Shown: positions 54,572-63,491 of the stretch, in pieces
Layout: each line of letters starts with the position of its first letter
Position numbering within the stretch: the stretch's first letter is position 1
The notes under the pieces: generated by a model
Seen by the model: only the letters and a program-made list of their open reading frames with translations
Told to the model about the DNA's origin: nothing
Databases searched by the model: none
Made by a program: the position numbers and the translations under genes
Origin: Bacteroides pyogenes
GTDB taxonomy: Bacteria > Bacteroidota > Bacteroidia > Bacteroidales > Bacteroidaceae
Length of the DNA: 64,000 nt
Assembly (NCBI RefSeq): GCF_014196225.1
Contig: NZ_JACIDI010000007.1
Coordinates: 68,024 to 132,023 of the forward strand
Reading direction: 5' to 3'

Positions 54572-56361
54572 CCATGACTCTTGTAAAGTGTGATTTCATC
54601 CAAAGGAATAGGATATAGGTAGTCCTTTTCCTGAAGGGTGCGTTTCATCACATCCGACTCTATGGGCACGATATATCCGGCATTGCCCGGCCTGTCGAGG
54701 ATGATGTTTTTCAAGCTCTCCAGACTGATGGGGGTTGAAAGGTGGTTGGCATTGTACCAGGCTATGTAGCGTTCTTTGTCGAGCCACGCGCCCATGTTGA
54801 TGGCCGGATTCTTCACCATGTCGGCATAGTGCAACTTGCTCCATCGGCGCAAATCGTTGAAACGGATACCTTCGTACACGAGTTCTACGCGGCGCTCGCG
54901 GCGAATTTCCCAGATCAGCGAAGGTACGTCACCGTCGCGTTTGGGGTCGTTGATCACGATGCCGTTGACGGACAGGTCTGTGCCCGCAAGTTTCACGTGC
55001 GGCATGTTCGTGCTCTTGCGGCTGCGGATGACATTGATTGTTTGGTCAAAGTCGGCTTGTGTCAGCGTGTAGTCGTTCAGTTGCGCCAGTTCGGCAGCGG
55101 CTTCGATGTAGTTCATCAGCACCTCGTTGAGTTTCATCACCGGAGCGTCGGTGATGCAAGTAGAGCTCGTACCTCCCGGTTTGTCTATCAACTTTTCGTT
55201 TACGAAGCGGTTGGCGAAGTATCCCGAAATGGCATACACGGCTTCCACGTCTTTCAGGCGGAGCCCTTTGGTTTCTATTGTTGCCGACAGGCGCGGATCG
55301 CGGTCGGCAATCTCGTCAAAGAACCATTTGTCGCCTTTGAACTGCTTGTTTTCGGCTTGATGGATAGGCAGCCCGTTGGCAGACAGGTAGCTGTCGATCA
55401 ATGATTTCGACGGGCTGTTTTTTTCCTTCTCCGTATTCTGGAATGTCATCAGGCTGTGGGTGACTGCTCCGTCTACGTAAGAGCGGTAGATGATGATTTC
55501 GGGATTGCCCGCCAAGTCTTCCGAAGTGGTGAGCGATTTGTAATCGTCTGCCAGTTTGTAATCATTCCGGTTCATCAGCTCTGCCGCCGCTTCTTTGGCG
55601 GCTTTCAGGAACTTCTTGGCGGCTTCGTTGTTTTTCGCGCGGTATTTCTGCCAAGTGCCCTCGAAAAGCATAAGGCGTGAAGTGTAAGCATAGGCCACCG
55701 CTTTGTTGATGGTAAGTCCCGGCTTGCCATCCGTCTTTCGTATGTTTTCGCAAGCGAACTTCAGGTCGTCGAGTACCTTCTCCATGACTTGAACACGGTT
55801 TTCGCGGGGTTTGTACAGCACTTCGTAGTCGGTGTTGCTCAATGGTTCGCCATACCACGGCACGTCGCCGAAGCGGGATACCAGCTTGGAGTATTCCATG
55901 CCGCGCAGCAGCCGTGCGACTCCCAGCCAATGGTTCTTCGCTTCTTCGTTCATGGTCGACTTGCCGATGCGGTCGATCAGCGTGTTGAACTGCCGTACGT
56001 AGCTGAATGTCCATGTGCGTTCGTCGATTTTGGTTTTCGTGTTGTCCGTTTCCGATGTGGGGGCCACTTTGGTGAAGAACGTTGCGGCTTCCTGCGCGTT
56101 ATCGTCCGTCCAATCGGCCACGTTGGTCTCCGAATACCAGTCGGCACGGTTCCATCCGCTCCGGTATCCCTCGAAGTAGATGTCGTAAAAGGCGTAGATC
56201 GAAGTGCGTATGTTATTTTCGTTGTTCCAGAAGCTGGGAATGTCTGTGGTGGTATCCATCGGGTCGCGCGTAAGGAAACTTTCGCACGATGACAAGGATG
56301 CCAAACTCATTGCTGCAAGCAGCAAGCTGTATATCTTTGTTCTCATAATTTTTCTTTTCAT
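54541..56361 (-). CDS. SusD-family lipoprotein, orphan pair
   Basis: 606 residues. Start MKRKIMRTKIYSLLLAAMS at 56361, the first Met after the susC stop; the lipobox SLSSC lies near position 25 and is followed by ESFLTRDPMDTT. SusD helices (NIRTSIYAFYDIYFEGYRSG, ARLLRGMEYSKLVSRFGDVP) and the C-terminal LNEVLMNYIEAAAELAQLND and RRERRVELVYEGIRFNDLRR. It follows its susC with a 17-base gap. No glycosidase or surface-binding gene follows; the 3' side is a repeat region. Substrate unknown. Confidence 0.94.
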   Translation of the reverse strand: MKRKIMRTKIYSLLLAAMSLASLSSCESFLTRDPMDTTTDIPSFWNNENNIRTSIYAFYDIYFEGYRSGWNRADWYSETNVADWTDDNAQEAATFFTKVAPTSETDNTKTKIDERTWTFSYVRQFNTLIDRIGKSTMNEEAKNHWLGVARLLRGMEYSKLVSRFGDVPWYGEPLSNTDYEVLYKPRENRVQVMEKVLDDLKFACENIRKTDGKPGLTINKAVAYAYTSRLMLFEGTWQKYRAKNNEAAKKFLKAAKEAAAELMNRNDYKLADDYKSLTTSEDLAGNPEIIIYRSYVDGAVTHSLMTFQNTEKEKNSPSKSLIDSYLSANGLPIHQAENKQFKGDKWFFDEIADRDPRLSATIETKGLRLKDVEAVYAISGYFANRFVNEKLIDKPGGTSSTCITDAPVMKLNEVLMNYIEAAAELAQLNDYTLTQADFDQTINVIRSRKSTNMPHVKLAGTDLSVNGIVINDPKRDGDVPSLIWEIRRERRVELVYEGIRFNDLRRWSKLHYADMVKNPAINMGAWLDKERYIAWYNANHLSTPISLESLKNIILDRPGNAGYIVPIESDVMKRTLQEKDYLYPIPLDEITLYKSHGYTLEQNKGW

Positions 56362-56378
56362 ACTGTTGTCATTCAAGG

Positions 56379-59300
56379 TTAAAATCCTAATTGCATGCCG
56401 AAGGAGATGGTTCTCGAAAGCGGATAGCTTCTTCCGAACGACCATGTGCTGCCTTTCACTCCTACTTTATAGTCCGTCGATTCGGGGTCGAGCGGCAGAT
56501 GCAGGCTGTCGAACTCGAACAGGTTTTCTGCGCTTACATAAAGTCGTGCCCGTTCGAAATGTATCTTCTTCATCCATTCTCTGGGGAGGCTGTACCCGAT
56601 GGTGATGTTTTTGCATCGCAGGTACGCCATGTTGGCAAGGTATCGGGTCTGTCTCAGGAAGTTCATGCCGTTGCTCGTCCATGCGTTGTTGGCGGGACGC
56701 GGATAGAAGGCGTGTGGGTTTTCCGGTGTCCAGTAATCCATCTGATGTGCGAATGCTCCTTCCGCATAGCCCGATCCTCCAGCAGGTATTCCTACCGAAC
56801 CGTATGCCCAGAAATCGCGCTTGCCCACTCCTTGGAAGAACGCGCTGAAGTCTATCCCTTTATAACTTGCTCCCAACGTGAAGCTGTATTCGTATCGGGG
56901 CAGCGAATTGCCGATCACTTTCATATCGCCGGGATTATCTACGGTGTTGTCTCCGTAGCTGATTTTCGAATTGTCGCTGTCGAGATTTTTGTATTTCACA
57001 TCGCCCGGGCCGAAGGTAAAGTCGCCGGTCTCATAGAGTGACTGTGACGGGATTCCGTCTTTTAGTTTATAGATCGTTTTGCTGCCGTTCTTTATGATGT
57101 CGAAATCCGATTCCTGAAACAGACGATCGGTTTCGTATCCCCAAATCTCGCCCAAGACCTTGCCTTCGTAATTTCTGTTGATGTTTCTGTCTGTGCTGTT
57201 GAATTTGGTGATCTTCTCTTTTACATTCGAGAGAGCTGCTCTCAGGCTCACTCCCAAACCATTGGCGAAGGTGTGGTTGTAGTCTGCCGCCAGTTCGAAT
57301 CCCTTGCCGGTGATTTCACCGTAGTTGATTTTCGGTGCTATGGCTCCGAAGGTCAGCGGAAGTGCCTCGCCCACGCTGTGCATGTCCGAAGTGACGCGCT
57401 TGTACCAATCGAAAGATATGCCCAGTTCGTCGTTAAAGAAACGGACGTCGAATCCGAGATCGAGTGTAGTGACCCGCTCCCATGTCAATGCGGGTGAAAT
57501 AACCGACGGAGAGCTCAGATAAAGAACTTCCTTTCCGTCTATCACCCATCCCGAATCGCCCGAAGACATGGTGGATATGAATGAATTGGCGGCTACGTCC
57601 TGATTGCCAATCGTTCCCCACGAACCCCTGAACTTCAGATTGCTCAGCGCAGGTTTCGCCCATTCCATGAAAGCCTCTTCGGAGGCGCGCCATCCTGCCG
57701 ATACGGAAGGAAAGAAAGCCCATTTTTTACCTTTGGGGAAGCGCGACGATCCGTCGTAGCGCATATTCAGCTCCAGCAGATAGCGTTGCATGTAGTCGTA
57801 ATTGATACGGCCGAACAAACCTGCCGCAGCGAAATCGTTGTGATAGCTGTCGGTCGTGCTGTAAGCAAATTCTTCTCCGGTGGTAAGCGCTATTTCAGGA
57901 AGATTGCTGCTGATAAGTCCCCGGCGTTCCGAATAATGACCGAGTCGTTCGCGTGTCTCTGCATCCATACCTCCCATCACTTTGAAGTTGTGCACATCAT
58001 TGAATCTGAACAGGTAAGTAGCATAGGCTTTGAAAATATTCGACATGGTGTATTTGCTGGTTTGAACCACACGGTTGTGCGAAGAGTGGGTGACCTCCTT
58101 GTAGTTGCTGAAAGGGCTTGTGGCAAACATATCATATGCCGTGATGGTTCCCCCGTCGCGCTTTTGTGCGTCGATCAGCATTGAGAAAGTGTAGTCGAAG
58201 TTGATGCTCAGGTCTTTTATCGGATTGATTTCCGTACCCAGATTGGTGCGTATGTAGTTCGAAGCCACTCGTTCACGGTTGCCTGCCTTGATTTCGGTCA
58301 CCGCCGAGCGGAAGTCTCTTCCTTCGTACTGTCCGTACGGATACCATCGGGGCCAGCGTTGGAGGTAGAACCATGAGTCGTATTGTCCCGAAGAGTAACG
58401 GTAGGGCTGCTCGTTGATGGAGCGTGTAAAAAGCACGTTGGCTTTCACCTTCCACCAGTCGCGTACGGCGGTGGTGATGCTGCTGTTCAGCGTGTAGCGG
58501 TCGTACAAGTCGGTGTTGAACTTCATCATACCTTTTTGGTTGAGATAGCCGAGGCTGATGTTGTAGGTTGTACGGTCATTGCCTCCTGTTACCGACAGGT
58601 TATGATTCTGTTGCGGCGTCCACTTGCGTGTAAACTCCTTCACGGCATCGAACGAGCGGTAGAAGTAGGTCTTTCCGTTTTTAATTTCAAAATCCCGTCC
58701 TTCTTTCATCTCTCCCAGTTCGCTTTGCGACATGCCGCCGTATTGCTTTTCCCAATCTTCGATACGTCCCAGCGCATAGTCGTCTATGGTGTATCCGATG
58801 GTGCTCACGGTGCTTTTTCCCAAACGCTTCATAATGGATAAGATAAATCGGGCGTTGTCTGTGGCGGATGCCAGCTCTGCTGTTTTGGTGGGAGTATTCC
58901 ACGCGAAGTTGTTCGAGTAAGTCACGCTTACTTTATTGTTCTTCTTGCCCTGTTTGGTGGTAATCAGGATAACTCCCCATGCGGCCCGTGTACCGTAGAT
59001 GGATGCCGAAGCGGCATCTTTGAGTACGGAGATGGTTTCAATGTCGTCGGGGTTGATTACGTTCAGGTTCGGGACTTCCACATTATCTACCAGAATAAGG
59101 GGAGATGTTCCTTCGGTAGCGCTCAGCGACCCGATAGAACCGCGGAGCTTGATGGTCGACTCTGTTCCTACTCCGCCTATCTTATTTGTAATGGTCAATC
59201 CCGGAGTGATGCCTTGCAGGGCTTTCGCCGCATCGGTCACCGGACGGCTGGCGATGGCTTCCTGCACATTCACGTTTGCCACTGCGCCTGTCAGGTTGAC

Positions 59301-59717
59301 TTTCTTTTGTGCGCCGTATCCTACAACCACTACTTCGTCTATTAACTCGGTGTCTTCTTTCAGCACAATTTTCATTTGGTTGCTTGCCTTCACCTCCTGC
59401 GTTTTGTAGCCTACATAGGATATCTCCAACACGGCATTCGGTTTTACGTTGAGGGAAAACTTGCCTTCCATGTCGGTAATAATACCGTTTGTTGTACCTT
59501 TTTCTACTACACTGGCACCTATCATGGGTTCACCTTTGGTGTCTACCACCCAACCTGTAACGGTTTGATTTTGCATCTGTTCCATCACTGTGAATGACGG
59601 ACCGGAACTCAAATCTGAAGCCATCACATGGCTGTTGCCTAAAAGCAGGGAGCTTATGGCCATTGCCGTTAGTATACGGCGAGGAGCAATTGCTCGGTTC
59701 TTGTGATTTCCATTCAT
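56379..59717 (-). CDS. SusC-family TonB-dependent transporter, orphan pair
   Basis: 1112 residues with start MNGNHKNRAIAPRRILTAMA at 59717 (the frame is open upstream without similarity). Signal region to about 30, carboxypeptidase-regulatory-like domain (VTGWVVDTKGEPMIGASVVE), a canonical TonB-box region ELIDEVVVVGYGAQKKVNLT, plug (LQGITPGLTITNKIGGVG, LILVDNVEVPNLNVINPDDI, GTRAAWGVILITTKQG) and a barrel ending SYPLSRTISFGMQLGF. One of the most typical SusC proteins in the window. It diverges from the NamZ cluster with about 600 bases between starts, so a link to peptidoglycan-derived sugars is possible but unproven. Confidence 0.95.
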   Translation of the reverse strand: MNGNHKNRAIAPRRILTAMAISSLLLGNSHVMASDLSSGPSFTVMEQMQNQTVTGWVVDTKGEPMIGASVVEKGTTNGIITDMEGKFSLNVKPNAVLEISYVGYKTQEVKASNQMKIVLKEDTELIDEVVVVGYGAQKKVNLTGAVANVNVQEAIASRPVTDAAKALQGITPGLTITNKIGGVGTESTIKLRGSIGSLSATEGTSPLILVDNVEVPNLNVINPDDIETISVLKDAASASIYGTRAAWGVILITTKQGKKNNKVSVTYSNNFAWNTPTKTAELASATDNARFILSIMKRLGKSTVSTIGYTIDDYALGRIEDWEKQYGGMSQSELGEMKEGRDFEIKNGKTYFYRSFDAVKEFTRKWTPQQNHNLSVTGGNDRTTYNISLGYLNQKGMMKFNTDLYDRYTLNSSITTAVRDWWKVKANVLFTRSINEQPYRYSSGQYDSWFYLQRWPRWYPYGQYEGRDFRSAVTEIKAGNRERVASNYIRTNLGTEINPIKDLSINFDYTFSMLIDAQKRDGGTITAYDMFATSPFSNYKEVTHSSHNRVVQTSKYTMSNIFKAYATYLFRFNDVHNFKVMGGMDAETRERLGHYSERRGLISSNLPEIALTTGEEFAYSTTDSYHNDFAAAGLFGRINYDYMQRYLLELNMRYDGSSRFPKGKKWAFFPSVSAGWRASEEAFMEWAKPALSNLKFRGSWGTIGNQDVAANSFISTMSSGDSGWVIDGKEVLYLSSPSVISPALTWERVTTLDLGFDVRFFNDELGISFDWYKRVTSDMHSVGEALPLTFGAIAPKINYGEITGKGFELAADYNHTFANGLGVSLRAALSNVKEKITKFNSTDRNINRNYEGKVLGEIWGYETDRLFQESDFDIIKNGSKTIYKLKDGIPSQSLYETGDFTFGPGDVKYKNLDSDNSKISYGDNTVDNPGDMKVIGNSLPRYEYSFTLGASYKGIDFSAFFQGVGKRDFWAYGSVGIPAGGSGYAEGAFAHQMDYWTPENPHAFYPRPANNAWTSNGMNFLRQTRYLANMAYLRCKNITIGYSLPREWMKKIHFERARLYVSAENLFEFDSLHLPLDPESTDYKVGVKGSTWSFGRSYPLSRTISFGMQLGF

Positions 59718-60291
59718 AAAAGATTGATTGATTATATTATTAATAAAAACGTCTTCTGATCCTTGTCTATCAGGTGCAGAGACCCAGAAGATAATGAAAA
59801 GCATATCTTGTCTCTTCGTTTTGTATTTCGAAGATAAGCTGTTTTTTATATATAGATATATATATTTCTGTTTTTTTTGTTTTATCTTTTTCTTTTAACG
59901 TATTATTTGCAGTCATGATCCATCTTTTTTAAACCTCTTCTTTACTGATTCTTTCTGAATCTGAATGAACCACTGTTGATGAATCCGGAAAATATAATTA
60001 TGGAATGATTCTATATCTGATGAAGATTTTTTCTTTTTCTCAAATCGGATGGAAAGATAAAAAACAGCTGAAGCCAAACCTGTTTCATGGTATTGCCGTG
60101 AGAGCTGAACTGTTAACGCATCCATAGTGATGAATCATTCCTTGCCTTAATCTTACTCTTAATGGAGGACAATGCCTATCTTAGATTCAATAGCTGATTG
60201 TTTAGAGCCGGACGAAAGAATCTACTATCACAACTTATTCAAAGAATATTGAAAATATCAAAACGAAAGTTTCTAATGTAAAAAATAGATA
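59718..60291. other. Divergent AT-rich leader region of susC and namZ
   Basis: About 570 bases. Near 59826-59833 the minus strand reads TATCTTCG, one base off TAnnTTTG, a weak susC promoter candidate. The middle (59850-59930) is AT-rich with alternating TATATA. A 70-codon minus-strand frame (59913-60125) has no family similarity and I do not call it. Confidence 0.35.
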
Positions 60292-60299
60292 TATCTTTG
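60292..60299 (+). promoter_or_regulatory. -7 element of the NamZ cluster promoter
   Basis: TATCTTTG, perfect TAnnTTTG, 35 bases before the ATG at 60335. The -33 position reads TTTC rather than TTTG. Confidence 0.5.
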
Positions 60300-60334
60300 T
60301 TCCAACCAATGTTTACTTACATACCAATTGATAT

Positions 60335-61579
60335 ATGAAGAAACTCTCAGCTTTTTTATTTTCCCTTTTCCTGCTTTCCACGCTGTGGGTAAAGAGCGAT
60401 ACGGCGCTTTCCGCTTGTGAACGGACAGGATTTGATTGTTCCGCCAATACTGAAAGCCGGTTGACGGATTCGGCGAAGGTGATTCTCGGCGACGAACAGA
60501 CCGATAAGTATTTTCCCCTGCTGAAAGGGAAGCGCATTGCCGTATTCTCCAACCATACGGGAATGGTGGGCGATAAACACCTGCTGGATGTTCTTGTGGA
60601 AAACGGTTTTAATGTGACCGCCATCTTTTCGCCCGAACATGGATTCAGGGGGAATGCGGATGCCGGCGAGCATGTATCGAGCTCTACCGACCCGAAAACG
60701 GGAGTACCCATCTTTTCGCTATACGACGGGAAAGATAAGAAACCGAGCGCGAAAACGATGAGAGAGTTCGACTTGCTGATTGTAGATATACAGGATGTGG
60801 GGCTGCGGTTTTATACCTATTATATTACGATGTGCCGCCTGATGGACGCTTGCGCCGAACACGGCCGAGAGGTGTTGGTGCTCGACAGGCCTAATCCGAA
60901 CGGACACTATGTGGACGGTCCTATCCTGAACATGAAATATAAGTCGGGGGTAGGTTGGTTGCCTATTCCCGTAGTGCATGGGATGACACTGGGCGAGCTG
61001 GCGCAGATGGTGAACGGAGAAGGATGGCTTCCTCAGGGACGCCGTTGCAAACTGACGGTGATTCCGTGTGCCAACTACACGCACGCCACACTCTACAAAC
61101 TGCCCGTTCCTCCTTCGCCCAATCTGCGGAACATGAAGGGCGTCTACCTATATCCTTCCATCTGCTATTTCGAGGCTACACCCGTTAGTTTGGGAAGGGG
61201 AACTCCGCTGCCTTTTCAGGTGTACGGACACCCGAACATGGTGGGATACGACTTCAGCTTTACTCCGCAGAGCGTGGAGGGAGCTAAGAATCCTCCTCAA
61301 CTGGGAAAGCGTTGTTACGGAGTCGACTTGAGCGGCATGGAGGATGAAGAGATCTGGCGACGAGGTGTCGATCTGAGTTATGTGATAGACGCTTACCGCA
61401 ACCTGAATCTGGGCGACCATTTCTTCCGTCCTTTCTTCGAACTGCTTATCGGCGTGGATTATGTCCGTCCCATGATTAAAGCAGGAAAAAGCGCTGAAGA
61501 AATAAAAGCCCGTTGGAAAGGGGATGTGGAGAAATTCAAGAAGCAGCGGAAGCCTTACTTGCTGTATCCCGAAGAGTGA
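60335..61579 (+). CDS. namZ: Exo-beta-N-acetylmuramidase (NamZ type, DUF1343/GH171)
   Basis: 414 residues: a signal peptide (about 1-27), then a DUF1343 domain with KGKRIAVFSNHTGMVG, the hallmark S99PEHGFRG106, LIVDIQDVGLRFYTYYITM, VLDRPNPNGHYVDGPIL and SPNLRNMKGVYLYPSICYFE. NamZ enzymes release MurNAc from the non-reducing end of peptidoglycan chains in the periplasm or outside. The next gene encodes a sodium/solute symporter and the third a serine hydrolase, an arrangement fitting salvage of wall sugars as known from Tannerella and Bacillus. Length and motifs are complete. Confidence 0.88.
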   Translation: MKKLSAFLFSLFLLSTLWVKSDTALSACERTGFDCSANTESRLTDSAKVILGDEQTDKYFPLLKGKRIAVFSNHTGMVGDKHLLDVLVENGFNVTAIFSPEHGFRGNADAGEHVSSSTDPKTGVPIFSLYDGKDKKPSAKTMREFDLLIVDIQDVGLRFYTYYITMCRLMDACAEHGREVLVLDRPNPNGHYVDGPILNMKYKSGVGWLPIPVVHGMTLGELAQMVNGEGWLPQGRRCKLTVIPCANYTHATLYKLPVPPSPNLRNMKGVYLYPSICYFEATPVSLGRGTPLPFQVYGHPNMVGYDFSFTPQSVEGAKNPPQLGKRCYGVDLSGMEDEEIWRRGVDLSYVIDAYRNLNLGDHFFRPFFELLIGVDYVRPMIKAGKSAEEIKARWKGDVEKFKKQRKPYLLYPEE

Positions 61580-61644
61580 TACGCATCCGGAGAAACAAAC
61601 GTAACTGAATCATTTTATACCATAATTATACTTGTCGAAATATC

Positions 61645-63117
61645 ATGTCACCACTATCTGTCATTATCACCATTGCCGTCTATTTTATTGTGTTGTTCGC
61701 TATCTCGTATGTCACAGGCAAGAAAGCCGACAATGCCGGTTTCTTTACCGGCAATCGGCAATCATCGTGGTATGTTGTCGCTTTTGCCATGATCGGGGCC
61801 AGCATATCGGGAGTCACTTACATTTCTGTGCCGGGTATGGTAGCAGGCAGCGGCTTCGGTTATTTGCAGATGGTGATGGGATTCATCGTGGGGCAGCTTG
61901 TCATCGCATACGTGCTCGTTCCTCTGTTCTATAAAATGAACTTGGTTTCGATATACGAGTATCTTGAAAATCGTTTCGGAATGCGTTCGTACCGAACGGG
62001 GGCATGGTTCTTCTTTGTCTCGAAGATGCTGGGCGCCTCTGTCCGCCTGTTTCTGGTCTGCCTTACGCTGCAATTGCTCGTGTTCGATCCGTTGCGTCTT
62101 CCCTTCTTGCTGAACGTGACGATTACCGTGTTGTTGGTGTGGCTTTATACGTTCCGGGGAGGCGTGAAATCGCTGATATGGACAGATTCGTTCAAGACGC
62201 TATGCCTTGTCGTTTCGGTGGGACTCACCATCTATTATATCACCGGAGAGCTCAGGCTTTCTTTCGGAGAGATGCTGGGAGCTATTGCCGACAGCGACAT
62301 GTCGCGTCTTTTCTTCTTCGACGACGTGAACGACAGGCAATTCTTCTTCAAGCAGTTTTTGGCGGGAATATTCACCACTATCGCCATATCGGGATTGGAT
62401 CAGGATATGATGCAGCGTAACCTGAGTTGCAAGAATTCGAAAGACTCCCAAAAGAATATGGTTGTCAGCATCTGCCTTCAGTTCGTAGTCATTCTGATGT
62501 TCCTCATGCTGGGTGTGATGCTCTATCTCTTTGCCGCCGATCAGGGGGTGACGGTAGAGAAAGGCGATGAGCTGTTCCCCATGATTGCCACAGGAGACTA
62601 CTTCCCTGTGTTTGTGGGAGTGCTATTCATTATCGGGCTTGTTTCTTCCGCCTATTCGGCAGCCGGATCGGCGCTGACAGCCCTCACCACTTCGTTTACT
62701 ATTGATATTCTTGGCGCGAAAGGCAAGAGCGATGAAGCGCTGACCTCCACCCGGAAGCGCGTGCATGTGGCGATGGCGGTGTTGATGGGAGTTACTATTT
62801 TTGTCTTTAACAGTCTCAACAATACGAGCGTTATCGATGCCGTTTATACGTTGGCAAGTTATACTTACGGCCCCATACTCGGACTGTTCGCGTTCGGCAT
62901 TTTCACCAAACGGCAGGTGCGCGACCGTTACATTCCGCTTGTCGCTATCGTTTCTCCGCTGCTATGCCTGGTGTTGCAGCTCAATTCCGAAGCGTGGTTC
63001 GGAGGCTACCGGTTCAGCTATGAGCTGCTGTTGTTCAACGCATTTTTCACATTTCTGGGCTTGTGCCTGTTTATCAAACAGGGAGAAACCGTGCGGGAGA
63101 ACCTGCGGGAGGTGTGA
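61645..63117 (+). CDS. Sodium:solute symporter, probable amino-sugar/muramic acid importer
   Basis: 490 residues with about 13 transmembrane segments of the SSS family: NAGFFTGNRQSSWYVVAFAM, GASISGVTYISVPGMVAGSG, the core helix LAGIFTTIAISGLDQDMMQR and SSAYSAAGSALTALTTSFTI (sodium-site Ser/Thr). It lies 65 bases after namZ. A MurNAc inner-membrane transporter has been described in Tannerella, and the genetic neighbourhood suggests the same role here; sialic acid or other sugars cannot be excluded from sequence. Confidence 0.85.
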   Translation: MSPLSVIITIAVYFIVLFAISYVTGKKADNAGFFTGNRQSSWYVVAFAMIGASISGVTYISVPGMVAGSGFGYLQMVMGFIVGQLVIAYVLVPLFYKMNLVSIYEYLENRFGMRSYRTGAWFFFVSKMLGASVRLFLVCLTLQLLVFDPLRLPFLLNVTITVLLVWLYTFRGGVKSLIWTDSFKTLCLVVSVGLTIYYITGELRLSFGEMLGAIADSDMSRLFFFDDVNDRQFFFKQFLAGIFTTIAISGLDQDMMQRNLSCKNSKDSQKNMVVSICLQFVVILMFLMLGVMLYLFAADQGVTVEKGDELFPMIATGDYFPVFVGVLFIIGLVSSAYSAAGSALTALTTSFTIDILGAKGKSDEALTSTRKRVHVAMAVLMGVTIFVFNSLNNTSVIDAVYTLASYTYGPILGLFAFGIFTKRQVRDRYIPLVAIVSPLLCLVLQLNSEAWFGGYRFSYELLLFNAFFTFLGLCLFIKQGETVRENLREV

Positions 63118-63348
63118 TGAAGCAGGATGCTGAGAGTGATGCCGATGGAAGCGAAGGAAACCACCGGATAATATCGTAATCCACATCGCTGAAGAAAGCT
63201 TCCGGGCAAAATTATCGGAAACGAATGCCTTTATGCGAATTTACCAAACCGAAAACTAACGGATAAAGTATGAAATATCCGTGATGAAAAGGAAAGTTTA
63301 GATGCAGATATATTGCCGTTTTACTGTTTCTGCGAGTGGCGCTACCGG

Positions 63349-63454
63349 TATAAGGTTTCTTCGTTAGAAGAACCTTCGGGTGTAAACATTTTCATTTCAA
63401 TAAAATGATTGCTATGAGATATAAGGTTTCTCCGTTAGAAGGGCCTTTGGGTGT
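63349..63454. repeat. 35-bp direct repeat with 71-bp offset downstream of the symporter gene
   Basis: TATAAGGTTTCTTCGTTAGA and its AGAACCTTCGGGTGT continuation at 63349-63383 recurs at 63420-63454 with four changes. The first copy can form a GGTT-CTTC/GAAG-AACC hairpin around GTTA; the changes in the second weaken it. The remainder of 63118-63491 shows no gene. Confidence 0.8.
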
Positions 63455-63491
63455 GGTATACAATATAAATTAAAACCATTATTTCGCTTTT

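Noticed and set aside
59913..60125. 70-codon minus-strand frame in the susC leader
   Set aside because: AT-rich, Lys/Ser-rich and not recognisable; considered as a sigma-factor remnant but no motif supports it.
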